Shown piece after piece: positions 8,154 through 15,771 of a stretch of DNA of 28,417 nucleotides. The stretch is from Pseudomonadota bacterium (lineage in GTDB: Bacteria; Pseudomonadota; Gammaproteobacteria; Acidithiobacillales; Acidithiobacillaceae). Position numbers and translations under genes: made by a program. The notes below the pieces were generated by a model that was not told the origin of the DNA, searched no databases, and saw only the letters and a list, made by a program, of their open reading frames with translations. The first letter of the stretch is position 1, and each line of letters starts with the position of its first letter. The stretch is from assembly GCA_021840785.1 (NCBI GenBank), contig JAKBXD010000003.1, positions 1-28,417 on the forward strand. The letters are read 5' to 3'.

Positions 8154-9008
8154 ATGCAATTTCGCAACGCAAGCGACGTGAGACAGTTGACCCCCGAGTG
8201 GCGGGGACCGCGATCGGCCGATGGCCGTCCGCAGGTATCCGAGGAGATTTTGCGGCGTATGGCCCAGGTGACAACGGAAGAGGCCTGGGGAGTGATCGAG
8301 CGCCAAGGCTACAAGTTTCAGTTTGAAGGGGGGCTCCACGCCCTGCATCCGGATCGCATCTTGGTGGGGCGGGCGGTGACCGCCGTGATGGTGCCCAAGC
8401 GGCCTGATCTTCATGACTATCTGCTGGAGTATGGGCAGAGCCAGGAAGGGCGGCGAGGATTTTTCAACACCTGGGTGATTGATGAACTGCAGACGGACGA
8501 TGTTCTGGTTGTCGATATGTTTGACAAAGTGTTCGAAGGCACCTTCTCGGGAGGGAATCTGTCGACGGCGGTCGCCGCCCGCACAGGGCGCGGCCAGGTC
8601 ATTTACGGAGGCATTCGCGATCTGGATCAAATCCAGGGCATTGACCACTTGCAGACGTACTATCGCGGCATCGACCCGACGCCCATCCGGGAGGTCACGT
8701 TGGTTGGCATCAATGTGCCCTGTCGCATTGGTGGGGCGATCGTCATGCCGGGTGATGTGGTGTTGGGGACTCCTTCGGGCCTACTGTTTATTCCCCCCCA
8801 GTGGGCCGAAGCGTGTTGCGAACAGTCCGAAAGGACGCGACTGCGCGATCAATTTGGCTTTCAACGCATTCGCGAGGGAACCTACACCGCCGAGCAAATT
8901 GATCGCAAGTGGGCCCCTGAGATTGAGGCCGACTTTCACCGCTGGCGCCGTACCAACACCCCGGAAGAGCTCAAGGGGTTGACGTGGGACGAGGGCGAAG
9001 GACGGTAG
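8154..9008 (+). CDS. RraA-like protein (HMG/CHA aldolase-type fold)
   Basis: 284-residue member of the RraA/4-hydroxy-4-methyl-2-oxoglutarate aldolase family. The core matches GGNLSTAVAARTG (from residue 133), then YGGIRDLDQ with the R155-D156 pair that binds substrate and metal in aldolase members, and MPGDVVLGTPSGLLFIP. It is ~120 residues longer than E. coli RraA, with an N-terminal arm (1-~65) and a C-terminal helical tail (~225-284). Metal-dependent relatives cleave pyruvate from 2-keto acids, so in this operon it may split a 2-keto-3-deoxy sugar acid; that is inference. Genome pipelines often mislabel the family as a ribonuclease regulator or demethylmenaquinone methyltransferase. It is the last gene of the plus-strand block and is convergent with dgoD, 64 bp away. 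Confidence 0.85.
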   Translation: MQFRNASDVRQLTPEWRGPRSADGRPQVSEEILRRMAQVTTEEAWGVIERQGYKFQFEGGLHALHPDRILVGRAVTAVMVPKRPDLHDYLLEYGQSQEGRRGFFNTWVIDELQTDDVLVVDMFDKVFEGTFSGGNLSTAVAARTGRGQVIYGGIRDLDQIQGIDHLQTYYRGIDPTPIREVTLVGINVPCRIGGAIVMPGDVVLGTPSGLLFIPPQWAEACCEQSERTRLRDQFGFQRIREGTYTAEQIDRKWAPEIEADFHRWRRTNTPEELKGLTWDEGEGR

Positions 9009-9072
9009 GCTCCCGATCGGCTTGGCGGCTCGTGGTCGACGGGGTTCTCGGCAGTCTCTTGGCGGATCTTGG

Positions 9073-10233
9073 TCACCATTCGGCCAGCGTTCCATCGGCA
9101 TTGCGCCAGATGGAGTCCGGCCAGGTCCAAGGTCCGTCGTTCGCGCGAATTTTCTCCTCATCCATCACCACACCCAAGCCAGGGCCATCCAGCATCCGCA
9201 ATTGGCCTGCTTGCGGCTGAAGCAGAACGGGATCGGTGAGATAGTCGCCGGGTTCCGTCGGGGCAGTCTGTCCCTCGCTTGGACGATGGTAATGAATGCC
9301 TTGACTGTGCTCTTGCCACACGGCATTGGGAATCACCGCCAGGGCTTGCAAGGTGGCCGCTAGGGAGATAGGACCGTTGGGGCAATGAGGTGCCACGGTC
9401 ACATCAAACGCTTCCGCCATCCGGGCGATCTTCTCTAGCTCATGAATGCCCGTGAAGGACACATCCGGCTGCCAAATGGCCAAGCTATGCTGGGCGAGCG
9501 CGGCCTTATAGTCCCATCGGTCCATCCACCGTTCCCCCGCCGCCAGAGGAACGCCGAGACGGGCGAGCTCTGGCAACAACTCGGCATGCTCCGGCAAGAC
9601 GGGCTCTTCAACCCAGAGGAGATGGTAGGGCTGGAGCGCGGATAGCAAGACCTTGGCCATCGCTCCATGGACGCGACCGTGAAAATCCAAAGCAATGCCG
9701 AATGCCGGCCCTAGGTGCGATCGCAACGAGTCGACGCGTTCAATCACGGCGTCGACTTCGGGATAATCGGCGAGATAATGCATCGGGCCGGTGGCATTCA
9801 TTTTGATCGCCTGGTAGCCCTGGGCCTGACGCACGCGCGCCTGCGCCACGACGTCTTCGGGACGGTCTCCGCCAATCCACGCATACGCGCGGATTGACTC
9901 GCGCACGCGGCCGCCCAAGAATTCGTAAATCGGCAGGCTATAGCGCTGGCCTTTCACATCCCATAAGGCCTGTTCGATGGCGGCGAGCGCCGTCATCAGG
10001 ATGGGGCCGCGCCGAAAAAAGGCTCCTCGAAAGAGGCGCTGCCAGATATCCTCGATGGCGTTCATAGGCTGGCCCAAGAGGTTCTCGGCCATGTCGGCAA
10101 TAGCTCCTCGAACGGCCCGAACGCGCTTGGGCACAATCGCCTCCCCCCAGCCCACGTATCCATCGTCGCTCTCGAGCCGGACAAAGATCCAGCGCGGTGG
10201 CACTTGAAAGGTTTCGATGTGACGAAGACGCAT
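9073..10233 (-). CDS. dgoD: D-galactonate dehydratase
   Basis: 386-residue enolase-superfamily enzyme converting D-galactonate to 2-keto-3-deoxy-D-galactonate. It follows E. coli DgoD (382 aa) nearly end to end. Shared features are VPPRWIFVRLESDDGYVGWGE at the N-terminus, GPILM, WIGGDRP, ALDFHGRV with D183 and H185, WVEEPV with E209, AAGER with E234, and the catalytic H283 in APHCPNGPI. It ends with the QEHSQGIHYH block. The start at 10233 follows AGGAGGGATAG. It is the third gene of a minus-strand operon with the GH36-like alpha-galactosidase and the chimeric regulator, which fits galactose release and oxidative catabolism. The kinase and aldolase for KDGal are not obvious nearby. Confidence 0.93.
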   Translation of the reverse strand: MRLRHIETFQVPPRWIFVRLESDDGYVGWGEAIVPKRVRAVRGAIADMAENLLGQPMNAIEDIWQRLFRGAFFRRGPILMTALAAIEQALWDVKGQRYSLPIYEFLGGRVRESIRAYAWIGGDRPEDVVAQARVRQAQGYQAIKMNATGPMHYLADYPEVDAVIERVDSLRSHLGPAFGIALDFHGRVHGAMAKVLLSALQPYHLLWVEEPVLPEHAELLPELARLGVPLAAGERWMDRWDYKAALAQHSLAIWQPDVSFTGIHELEKIARMAEAFDVTVAPHCPNGPISLAATLQALAVIPNAVWQEHSQGIHYHRPSEGQTAPTEPGDYLTDPVLLQPQAGQLRMLDGPGLGVVMDEEKIRANDGPWTWPDSIWRNADGTLAEW

Positions 10234-10332
10234 GGTCTATCCCTCCTGTTGTGATCGACGTCTTGCTTGCAGGTCGCTGGGGCAGAGCTCCGGTGGATGG
10301 GCTACCCTCGTGTACCTTGACGGCCTGCCCCG

Positions 10333-11139
10333 CTAGCGCGGCCGCTCGCCCATGGCGGGAGCGATGTCGAGGGAATCGGTTTCAATCAGTTCGACGCCCG
10401 TCCTCCAGGCCTGGCGAAATCGGTCGGGTAGGGTATCGGTAATCACCGCACGTACGGCCTCGAGGGGCATATACGGCTTGAGCTGAGCATCGGTAAATTT
10501 GGAGTGATCGGCCAAAATGAACACTTCCTCGGCGGCCTCTACGATGGCGCGACGAATGCGGTCCATTTCTTCATGCAGGTTGCAAGGTCCCGTTTGCACG
10601 TCGAACTTGTGACAGGCCAAGAATGCTCGATGCACGGTGAGATTTTCAAAGAATGCTACGGTGTAATCGCCCACGTTGCACGAATCCGGTGGATAATAGC
10701 GACCCGGGGCGCAAAAAACGGTCACGGTACGCCGACTCAACGCGTCCAGCAGGGGAATCGAATAGGTATACACAATCGGAGACGTTGCGAGATGGAGCGC
10801 GACTTCATACACCGTGGTTCCGCTGTCTAACACGATGACGTCTCCGTCTTGGATCCACTGGTTTGCGACATAGCGCCCTATTCGCGCTTTACTGACCGCC
10901 TCCATCCGCCCTCGGGCCGGGTAGTCGGGAACCGAAGCCATCGTTCGGAGCTCTGCGTTCGGTTCAGTTGACCGTGAACCGGTATAGTGCAGTACTTGGG
11001 CCGCGTGGATCACTCGATTCCGAACCTCTTCTCGGACATGGGGATAGTTTGCCAGGGCCCGCGAAGCGGTGGACGGAGAGGTCTTCGCTAATTCGGCGAC
11101 CGTTTTGATTGTCGGTGTGCCCATCGATCTGCGTGTCAT
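10333..11139 (-). CDS. Chimeric transcriptional regulator: LacI-type HTH fused to DeoR-type sensor domain
   Basis: 268 residues from ATG 11139, preceded by GGAGAGGAG. Residues 10-56 (TIKTVAELAK...SPSTASRAL...REEVRNRVIHAA) align without gaps to the LacI-family headpiece, not to the DeoR HTH. There is no LacI periplasmic-binding domain. Instead residues ~85-240 are a DeoR C-terminal sensor: KARIGRYVANQWIQDGDVIVLDSGTT (phosphosugar loop 105-109), RAFLACHKFD, and LADHSKF (209-215). DeoR sensors bind phosphorylated sugars, LacI headpieces bind palindromic operators. It lies between GH36 and dgoD on one strand, so it probably controls this operon, possibly through the TTGTTGCAAT repeats at 13550-13599. 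The domain order is seen directly; effector and operator are inferred. Confidence 0.9.
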   Translation of the reverse strand: MTRRSMGTPTIKTVAELAKTSPSTASRALANYPHVREEVRNRVIHAAQVLHYTGSRSTEPNAELRTMASVPDYPARGRMEAVSKARIGRYVANQWIQDGDVIVLDSGTTVYEVALHLATSPIVYTYSIPLLDALSRRTVTVFCAPGRYYPPDSCNVGDYTVAFFENLTVHRAFLACHKFDVQTGPCNLHEEMDRIRRAIVEAAEEVFILADHSKFTDAQLKPYMPLEAVRAVITDTLPDRFRQAWRTGVELIETDSLDIAPAMGERPR

Positions 11140-11204
11140 GCTGTGCTCCTCTCCAGGTGAGTGCCCTTGGGGGATTTTATCCGTTGACCTGACTGCAGGC
11201 CCAT
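11136..11204 (-). CDS. 22-residue leader ORF overlapping the regulator start (candidate)
   Basis: ATG at 11204 has a very strong SD, GAGGAGGAG (11212-11220 on the minus strand), 7 nt upstream. It encodes 22 residues, starting MGLQSGQRIK and ending ERSTA. Its TGA (11138-11136) overlaps the ATG of the chimeric regulator as ATGA, the classical arrangement for translational coupling. The peptide resembles nothing I know. It could be a coupling leader or a regulatory peptide. The open frame runs further upstream, so a longer product cannot be excluded. Confidence 0.45.
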   Translation of the reverse strand: MGLQSGQRIKSPKGTHLERSTA

Positions 11205-11211
11205 CGGCCTT

Positions 11212-11247
11212 CTCCTCCTCGGTGGAAAGGCGATGGCTGAGGAGGAG
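11212..11247 (-). promoter_or_regulatory. Hairpin sequestering the leader-ORF Shine-Dalgarno
   Basis: In the minus-strand transcript CTCCTCCTC (11247-11239), an 18-nt loop and GAGGAGGAG (11220-11212) form a perfect 9-bp stem. The 3' arm is the SD of the 22-codon leader ORF. Folding would hide that SD, so translation of the leader and the coupled regulator could depend on opening the stem. No T-tract follows, so it is not a terminator. Confidence 0.5.
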
Positions 11248-11404
11248 TGCGTCTGAAGGGTTCGCGAGGACGTCGGTGCCAGGAGGTCTGGCGGTTTCGT
11301 GCCCCTCGGGAAAGGGGGCGTGTCTTTCGACGGGGAGCAAGAACCGCTGAGCACCGATCCCCTTGGGACCGTGCCAGAATTCCCATTCCCTGGGCCCACG
11401 AGGG

Positions 11405-13468
11405 TCAGGTTATGACCTTGAGGCGGGCGAGGGACTCGGCCGTCTCCTCGTCGAGACCGAAGAAGCCCCACTGGGCGGTTCCCGCCTCAATGGTCCCGGC
11501 GATCTGGATCGATCCCTCCGAAGCCTCTTGGACGGTCCAACCGGGCCAGAGCCAGCGGGGGTTCGCCACCGATCGCGGGAGACGATGATGAAACACGGTA
11601 TTCTCGGTCGCAAAAACGACGAGGAGTGCGGTGCCATCGTCGTGGATCCGCTCGTAGATTTCCGGACTCCCGCTGACCGGCCCCATACGGTGGAGTGGCG
11701 CGAGCAACAGGCGGTCTCGCAGGCGATGATAAGCGGCGACGTGGGCCCCAATAAACTCGACGTGGGCGGGCGGAATCGCAAGGAGATCGCCCCACCAGGC
11801 ATGGTGGCCTAAGAGCACCGACCCGAGGTTCGACCGCACCGACGGGGATCCCCCGTCCGGCAGATAATGCATATAGGCCAGGTAACTCGGGATCCAGGTA
11901 TCAAACGCGAGCGTCTCGCGCCCAAGCCAGGTTCTTGCAGGCCCAGGCCAGACGAAGAGATTGGAATTTTCTCGAGGCGAGTGCGGAATATCGTAATTGC
12001 GGTAATAGGGTCCGTTATTGACCAGAAAAAATCGGCCATACTCCAAGAAGGCGAGTCCGATCGGCCGACCGGGTTCGGTTACGTCCAACTCGATCACCAA
12101 ATCCGGGAATTCTCGACTTAACTGCTCCGCCATCGTGCTCAGCACGCGCACCAACTGAAACCCATAGGCCTCGCGTCGTTCGGACACGGAGTTCTCCGCA
12201 GTGCCATGCCCATGGCCCACCCCGTCGCATCCGCTCAGACCCAGGAAGTCCCATTTGAGATAGCGGATCCCCCAGACGGCACAAAACTGGCGCATGCGCT
12301 CAAGCACATGCTGACGGAACCGGGGTTCCAGGAGACAGGCGTGATAGTCGCCTCCATAGCCGGCCAACGGACGGGGCAATGCGCGATGTCCCTCGTGTTG
12401 GACTAAGGCGTCGTGAAAGGCGGGAGCATCCTGGGCCGAGAGCAGTTCGGGCGCCATCCAGAGGCCCAATCGCATGCCATAGGATCGTGCCCGATCGATG
12501 ACGGGATCCAAGCCGGTCGGAAAGCGATCGGCGGCGACGGGCCATGACCCCGGGGTGCCGTGCCAGCCGGAGTCTAAGACGAAGACCTCCACGCCTAACT
12601 GGTGGGCGACATCCAACTCCGCGACCAGGCGATCCGGGGTCATCGTGTCCCAATAGTTTTGGCGATGTTCCCAGCGGTGTTTTTCTTGGAAGAACCAGGT
12701 GTTGTAGGTCATCACCGGTTCCCGGGCCGAGGGGCGGGGGGCCAGTCCATACATGAGGTAGCGGCGATAGCGATCGGTCAACTGTTCGACAGAACCCGAT
12801 TGGAGGGCACACTGAAAGGTGAGGCTACTCCAGATCGCCCCGCTCTCCAGGACTTGGTCGGCAACGTAGTTGCCTTGCACGGCCTCCAATTGCCACCCGC
12901 CAGGATGCCGGGTGAACCGGAGATAGGGATGGGTGGCGGGCGATCCGTGTTCATAGGCCAGGAGCCAGGCGGCGTCCGCCATGGACCCCATCAAGAGCGG
13001 GCCCACGGCGTCGGCCGCTTGGGCGTCAAGATGCACGACTTCAGGGCGGTAACTGTGAATCCGATGCAGGAAACTGCCGAGGCGAATATCGTCCACCCCG
13101 ACAGTCGGCCGATCGCTGGCACACCGAAAGTAGGTAATCCGGTCGTGCCCAGTTTGTTTGGTGAGGCGCCAATCGTGATGGGCGATGAGCTGCCAGCTAA
13201 AGCGCACGACCGGCTCATCGGGTTGCAGTTCCACCCGTAGCCGCAGATCCAATCCGGCTAAATCCGTCAGGGGGCCTTCCCAGTGGTGAATCTGCCGCGA
13301 TCCCTGGGTCTCCACCGGCCTCGCGTGCCATGTCGTGGGGACCAGGGGATGCACTTTCCCATCCAATTCCATTTCTGGGGGGGAAAACGCGAGCCAGTGG
13401 CCGGAGCCGGGATCCGTATACCGCCACAACTCCGTGGCCATGCCTGCAAACGACACCCTCTCATCCAT
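11405..13468 (-). CDS. GH36-like alpha-galactosidase (melibiase superfamily)
   Basis: 687 residues, start 13468 behind TAGGAGGCG. An N-terminal beta-supersandwich (~1-240) is followed by a TIM barrel: GVEVFVLDSGWHG, DRFPTGLDPVIDRARSYGMRLGLWMAPE and IRYLKWDFLG, where D407 is the expected nucleophile. The barrel ends with a segment containing FLEYGRFFLVNNGPYYRNYD in place of the standard SGGGRFD acid/base loop. The C-terminal beta domain ends the protein. It would release alpha-galactose (or a related sugar) from oligosaccharides, matching dgoD and the regulator downstream in the same operon. No signal peptide is seen, so it is probably cytoplasmic. Because of the divergent acid/base region, a neighbouring clan-D specificity is possible. 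Confidence 0.88.
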   Translation of the reverse strand: MDERVSFAGMATELWRYTDPGSGHWLAFSPPEMELDGKVHPLVPTTWHARPVETQGSRQIHHWEGPLTDLAGLDLRLRVELQPDEPVVRFSWQLIAHHDWRLTKQTGHDRITYFRCASDRPTVGVDDIRLGSFLHRIHSYRPEVVHLDAQAADAVGPLLMGSMADAAWLLAYEHGSPATHPYLRFTRHPGGWQLEAVQGNYVADQVLESGAIWSSLTFQCALQSGSVEQLTDRYRRYLMYGLAPRPSAREPVMTYNTWFFQEKHRWEHRQNYWDTMTPDRLVAELDVAHQLGVEVFVLDSGWHGTPGSWPVAADRFPTGLDPVIDRARSYGMRLGLWMAPELLSAQDAPAFHDALVQHEGHRALPRPLAGYGGDYHACLLEPRFRQHVLERMRQFCAVWGIRYLKWDFLGLSGCDGVGHGHGTAENSVSERREAYGFQLVRVLSTMAEQLSREFPDLVIELDVTEPGRPIGLAFLEYGRFFLVNNGPYYRNYDIPHSPRENSNLFVWPGPARTWLGRETLAFDTWIPSYLAYMHYLPDGGSPSVRSNLGSVLLGHHAWWGDLLAIPPAHVEFIGAHVAAYHRLRDRLLLAPLHRMGPVSGSPEIYERIHDDGTALLVVFATENTVFHHRLPRSVANPRWLWPGWTVQEASEGSIQIAGTIEAGTAQWGFFGLDEETAESLARLKVIT

Positions 13469-13549
13469 CGCTACGCCTCCTAATTTGGGGAATCATGCGG
13501 ATTGCAGATCACCATTTATTTCGTTCCACATTACAACATAAAGACGTGA

Positions 13550-13599
13550 TTGTTGCAATATAATATTTCATGCAATCCATTCAACAGAGTTGTTGCAAT
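13550..13599. repeat. Direct repeats TTGTTGCAAT, candidate operator pair
   Basis: Two exact copies of TTGTTGCAAT at 13550-13559 and 13590-13599 lie 40 bp apart, close to four helical turns. One covers the -10 region and start side of the minus-strand GH36 promoter; the other is just upstream of its -35 box. This is what one expects of a repressor that contacts two phased sites. Half-copies (TGCAAT at 13571-13576, ATTGCA at 13501-13506) lie nearby. Confidence 0.6.
13557..13584 (-). promoter_or_regulatory. Promoter for the alpha-galactosidase/regulator/dgoD operon
   Basis: On the minus strand TTGAAT (13584-13579), a 16-bp spacer and TATATT (13562-13557), ~90 bp upstream of the GH36 start at 13468, in an AT-rich stretch unlike the flanking genes. 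The repeat pair at 13550-13599 brackets it. Confidence 0.55.
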
Positions 13600-13689
13600 G
13601 CAAGACGACGCATGGTATTGTGCAGGTGTCCGATGGCCCCATGCTGGCGACTGGAGATGGAGTTCAGGAGACGGGCAAAACCCATCCCA

Positions 13690-14048
13690 TCCTGGAGAAG
13701 GAAGTAACTGAAATGGAAGATGGGGTGGCAGTCACCGAGGAGGTTTGCGTGGTGACCCCCTCATGTGACGGATGATCGTCTCGATGAGCTGGCCGGCCGT
13801 GGCAACGGTGTGCATCTTCTCCATTCAGGGCACGTGGAGCGATTTCGTGGCCCCGCTCTTGTATCTCAATAAGGAATCCCCCTTTATTGGCGCAGCTGGG
13901 CTTACAATTTTTCCAAGGGCCATACACCGGGTCCTGGAATCTTTTGATGGCGGCCAGTTCCGTCGTTCTCGGTCCCGTCCTGGTGATGTTTTACTTTGGC
14001 CAACGCTTGTTCATTCGAGGAATCCAAGTGGGAGGCGTCAACCAATAA
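13690..14048 (+). pseudogene. Decayed ABC sugar transporter permease (MalG type), C-terminal remnant
   Basis: From 13772 one frame reads MIVSMSWPAVATVCIFSIQG then TWSDFVAPLLYLNKES, the penultimate membrane region of MalG-type permeases. After a C5 run at 13878-13882 the homology moves to another frame: LGLQFFQGPYTGSWNLLMAA, then SSVVLGPVLVMFYFGQR and LFIRGIQVGGVNQ, ending at TAA 14046-14048. A stop codon at 13766-13768 interrupts the upstream side. 13690-13770 shows only a faint likeness to the EAA loop (LEKEVTEMEDG), so the left limit is approximate. The N-terminal ~180 residues are gone. The remnant implies a former MalEFG-like uptake operon reading into the kinase gene. Confidence 0.85.
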
Positions 14049-14065
14049 GGGTCGCGGAGGAGACC

Positions 14066-14194
14066 GTGGTAGCACCGTGGGGGATGCACCGGACCCCATT
14101 CGTTTCCGAGGGAGAGTCCCGGTGTATCGAGCGGCGATGGCCCCATGAGCCTTTGAGCCGAGGAAGGGGAAGGTTGCGACGAGGGTTCCCGTAG
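14066..14194 (+). CDS. Possible 42-residue ORF coupled to the kinase gene (weak)
   Basis: GTG 14066 follows GGAGGAGACC at good spacing, and the frame ends in TAG whose G is the first base of the kinase GTG (TAGTG). The peptide is basic and unlike any family I know. Because it directly follows the dead permease, it may be the decayed start of another lost transport-operon gene rather than a functional protein. Confidence 0.25.
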   Translation: MVAPWGMHRTPFVSEGESRCIERRWPHEPLSRGRGRLRRGFP

Positions 14195-15732
14195 TGATTG
14201 GTATGGACTTTGGGACATCAGGATGTAAGGCGGTGGCCTATCAGGCCGATGGGCACCGAATGGCCTATGCGGCCGCATCCTACCCGACCTACAGCGAAGT
14301 GGGGGGCGTGGTGGAACAACGTCCCGAGGACTGGTGGACGGCGGCCGTGGATGTGCTCGGCACGATCGCGAAACAGATTCGCGGACACGGCGCCGTTCAG
14401 GCACTCGGATTGTCGGGACAGATTGGAACGGTGATTCCCCTCGATGACCATGGCCAGAGTGTGGTCGAGCGCGTGCCCACCTGGCAAGACCTCCGAGCGG
14501 CGTCCGTCTTAGCGGAAATCGAGGGTCGGTTTTCGGCCGATCAGCTGCACACGTGGTTAGGGATGCGGTTACCTCCGGGAGCAAACTGGCCCTTGCCGCG
14601 CCTGCGGTGGTGGACCCAGGCGCAGCCCCGCGTCTGGGAACGGACGCGGCGAATTCTGCAGGTGAAAGACTACATTGGTTGGCGGCTGACGGGACACCTC
14701 GCCTCCGATGCCTCAAGCTGGCGAGGGCTGGTGCATGTGCCAGACGGAACCGTTGTGCCCGAGCTCTTGGCGTTTTTGGGGCTTCCGTCAGACATCCTTC
14801 CTGACCGGTACCATCCGGGCACCTCGCGCGGTCGGGTTCGGTCGGAGGTGGCAAGGGCTCTGGGCTTGCCAGCCTCCGTGGAAGTGGCGGTGGGGTGGAA
14901 TGACTTTAACAGTGCCGCTCTGGGAGCCGGCGTGGCGGCGGGTGAGCGCTTTGACGTCGCTGGGACGTCGGATCATATGGGGGTGGTGGTGAAAACCCCG
15001 ATCGGGGTCGACGATCGCCTCTTGGCGGGGCCTTTTCTTCCGGGGTCGACGTTGGCCTATGGCGTGACCTCAGCGAGTGGCGGTGCCCTGCAATGGGCGC
15101 GAACGTGCTTGGGACTGGCGACGGATGCCAGAACCTGGGACCAGATACTGGAAGGGGTGCAGCACGTCCCGCCCGGGGCAGACGGCCTGCTGTTTCTGCC
15201 GTATCTTCTGGGCGAGCGAGCCCCTCTCTGGGACTCCAGTGCGCGGGGAGCGTGGCTCGGATTGACACAGGCCCACGGTCCCGAGCATTTGATTCGCGCG
15301 GTGATGGAAGGCGTGGCCTTTCATCTGCAGACGATTCAAAAGCTCTTGCCCCATCAGGCCACGGACGCTCCCTACATCAAGGTGGTCGGCGGCCCTACGC
15401 GGGTGGCCGTCTGGAATCAGATTCGCGCAGATGTGTGGGGCATTCCGTGTTGGATTGCCGAGGACGCCGAAGTCGGGTGTCGAGGGGCGGCGATGTTGGC
15501 CGCGCCGATCGGAGGAATGGACTCGCAGAGGCTAGGGGGTCCGGGGCAGAGGCTGGAACCCGACCTCGCCCGGACGGAGGTCTATCGCGGGTGGTCGGCA
15601 CTTTTTCAGGAGGCCTATCCTCGATTGCATAGCCTGTTTCAGGCGATCGGCCACCGAGGCGCTGTTCAGGGAGGCCAGGAGATCCCCACAGCGTCGCTGA
15701 AGGGCCACGAATGCGGGCCAAAGGAATTCTGA
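14194..15732 (+). CDS. FGGY-family carbohydrate kinase (xylulokinase-like)
   Basis: 512-residue FGGY sugar kinase. It opens with IGMDFGTSGCKAV (phosphate-1 loop, D5) and GLSGQIGTVIPLD, the xylulokinase-type substrate loop with GQMHG changed to GQIGT. D237 in GWNDFNSAALGAG is the likely general base. An adenosine-binding GGPTRVAVWNQIRADV block follows near residue 390. GTG 14194 is taken as start because the family begins 2-5 residues before the D-x-G-T motif; ATG 14203 is a weaker choice. The gene is followed by an MtlD-like and a zinc polyol dehydrogenase, so it probably phosphorylates a ketose made from a polyol. Gluconate- or fuculose-type substrates are alternatives. Confidence 0.9.
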   Translation: MIGMDFGTSGCKAVAYQADGHRMAYAAASYPTYSEVGGVVEQRPEDWWTAAVDVLGTIAKQIRGHGAVQALGLSGQIGTVIPLDDHGQSVVERVPTWQDLRAASVLAEIEGRFSADQLHTWLGMRLPPGANWPLPRLRWWTQAQPRVWERTRRILQVKDYIGWRLTGHLASDASSWRGLVHVPDGTVVPELLAFLGLPSDILPDRYHPGTSRGRVRSEVARALGLPASVEVAVGWNDFNSAALGAGVAAGERFDVAGTSDHMGVVVKTPIGVDDRLLAGPFLPGSTLAYGVTSASGGALQWARTCLGLATDARTWDQILEGVQHVPPGADGLLFLPYLLGERAPLWDSSARGAWLGLTQAHGPEHLIRAVMEGVAFHLQTIQKLLPHQATDAPYIKVVGGPTRVAVWNQIRADVWGIPCWIAEDAEVGCRGAAMLAAPIGGMDSQRLGGPGQRLEPDLARTEVYRGWSALFQEAYPRLHSLFQAIGHRGAVQGGQEIPTASLKGHECGPKEF

Positions 15733-15771
15733 GGCACAGGATGCCCAGTATCCAGGAATGGAGGAGACAAG

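Noticed and set aside
13991..14854. 287-residue minus-strand ORF over the kinase gene
   Set aside because: Rich in Pro, Arg and Ser, no family motif, antisense to a convincing FGGY kinase.
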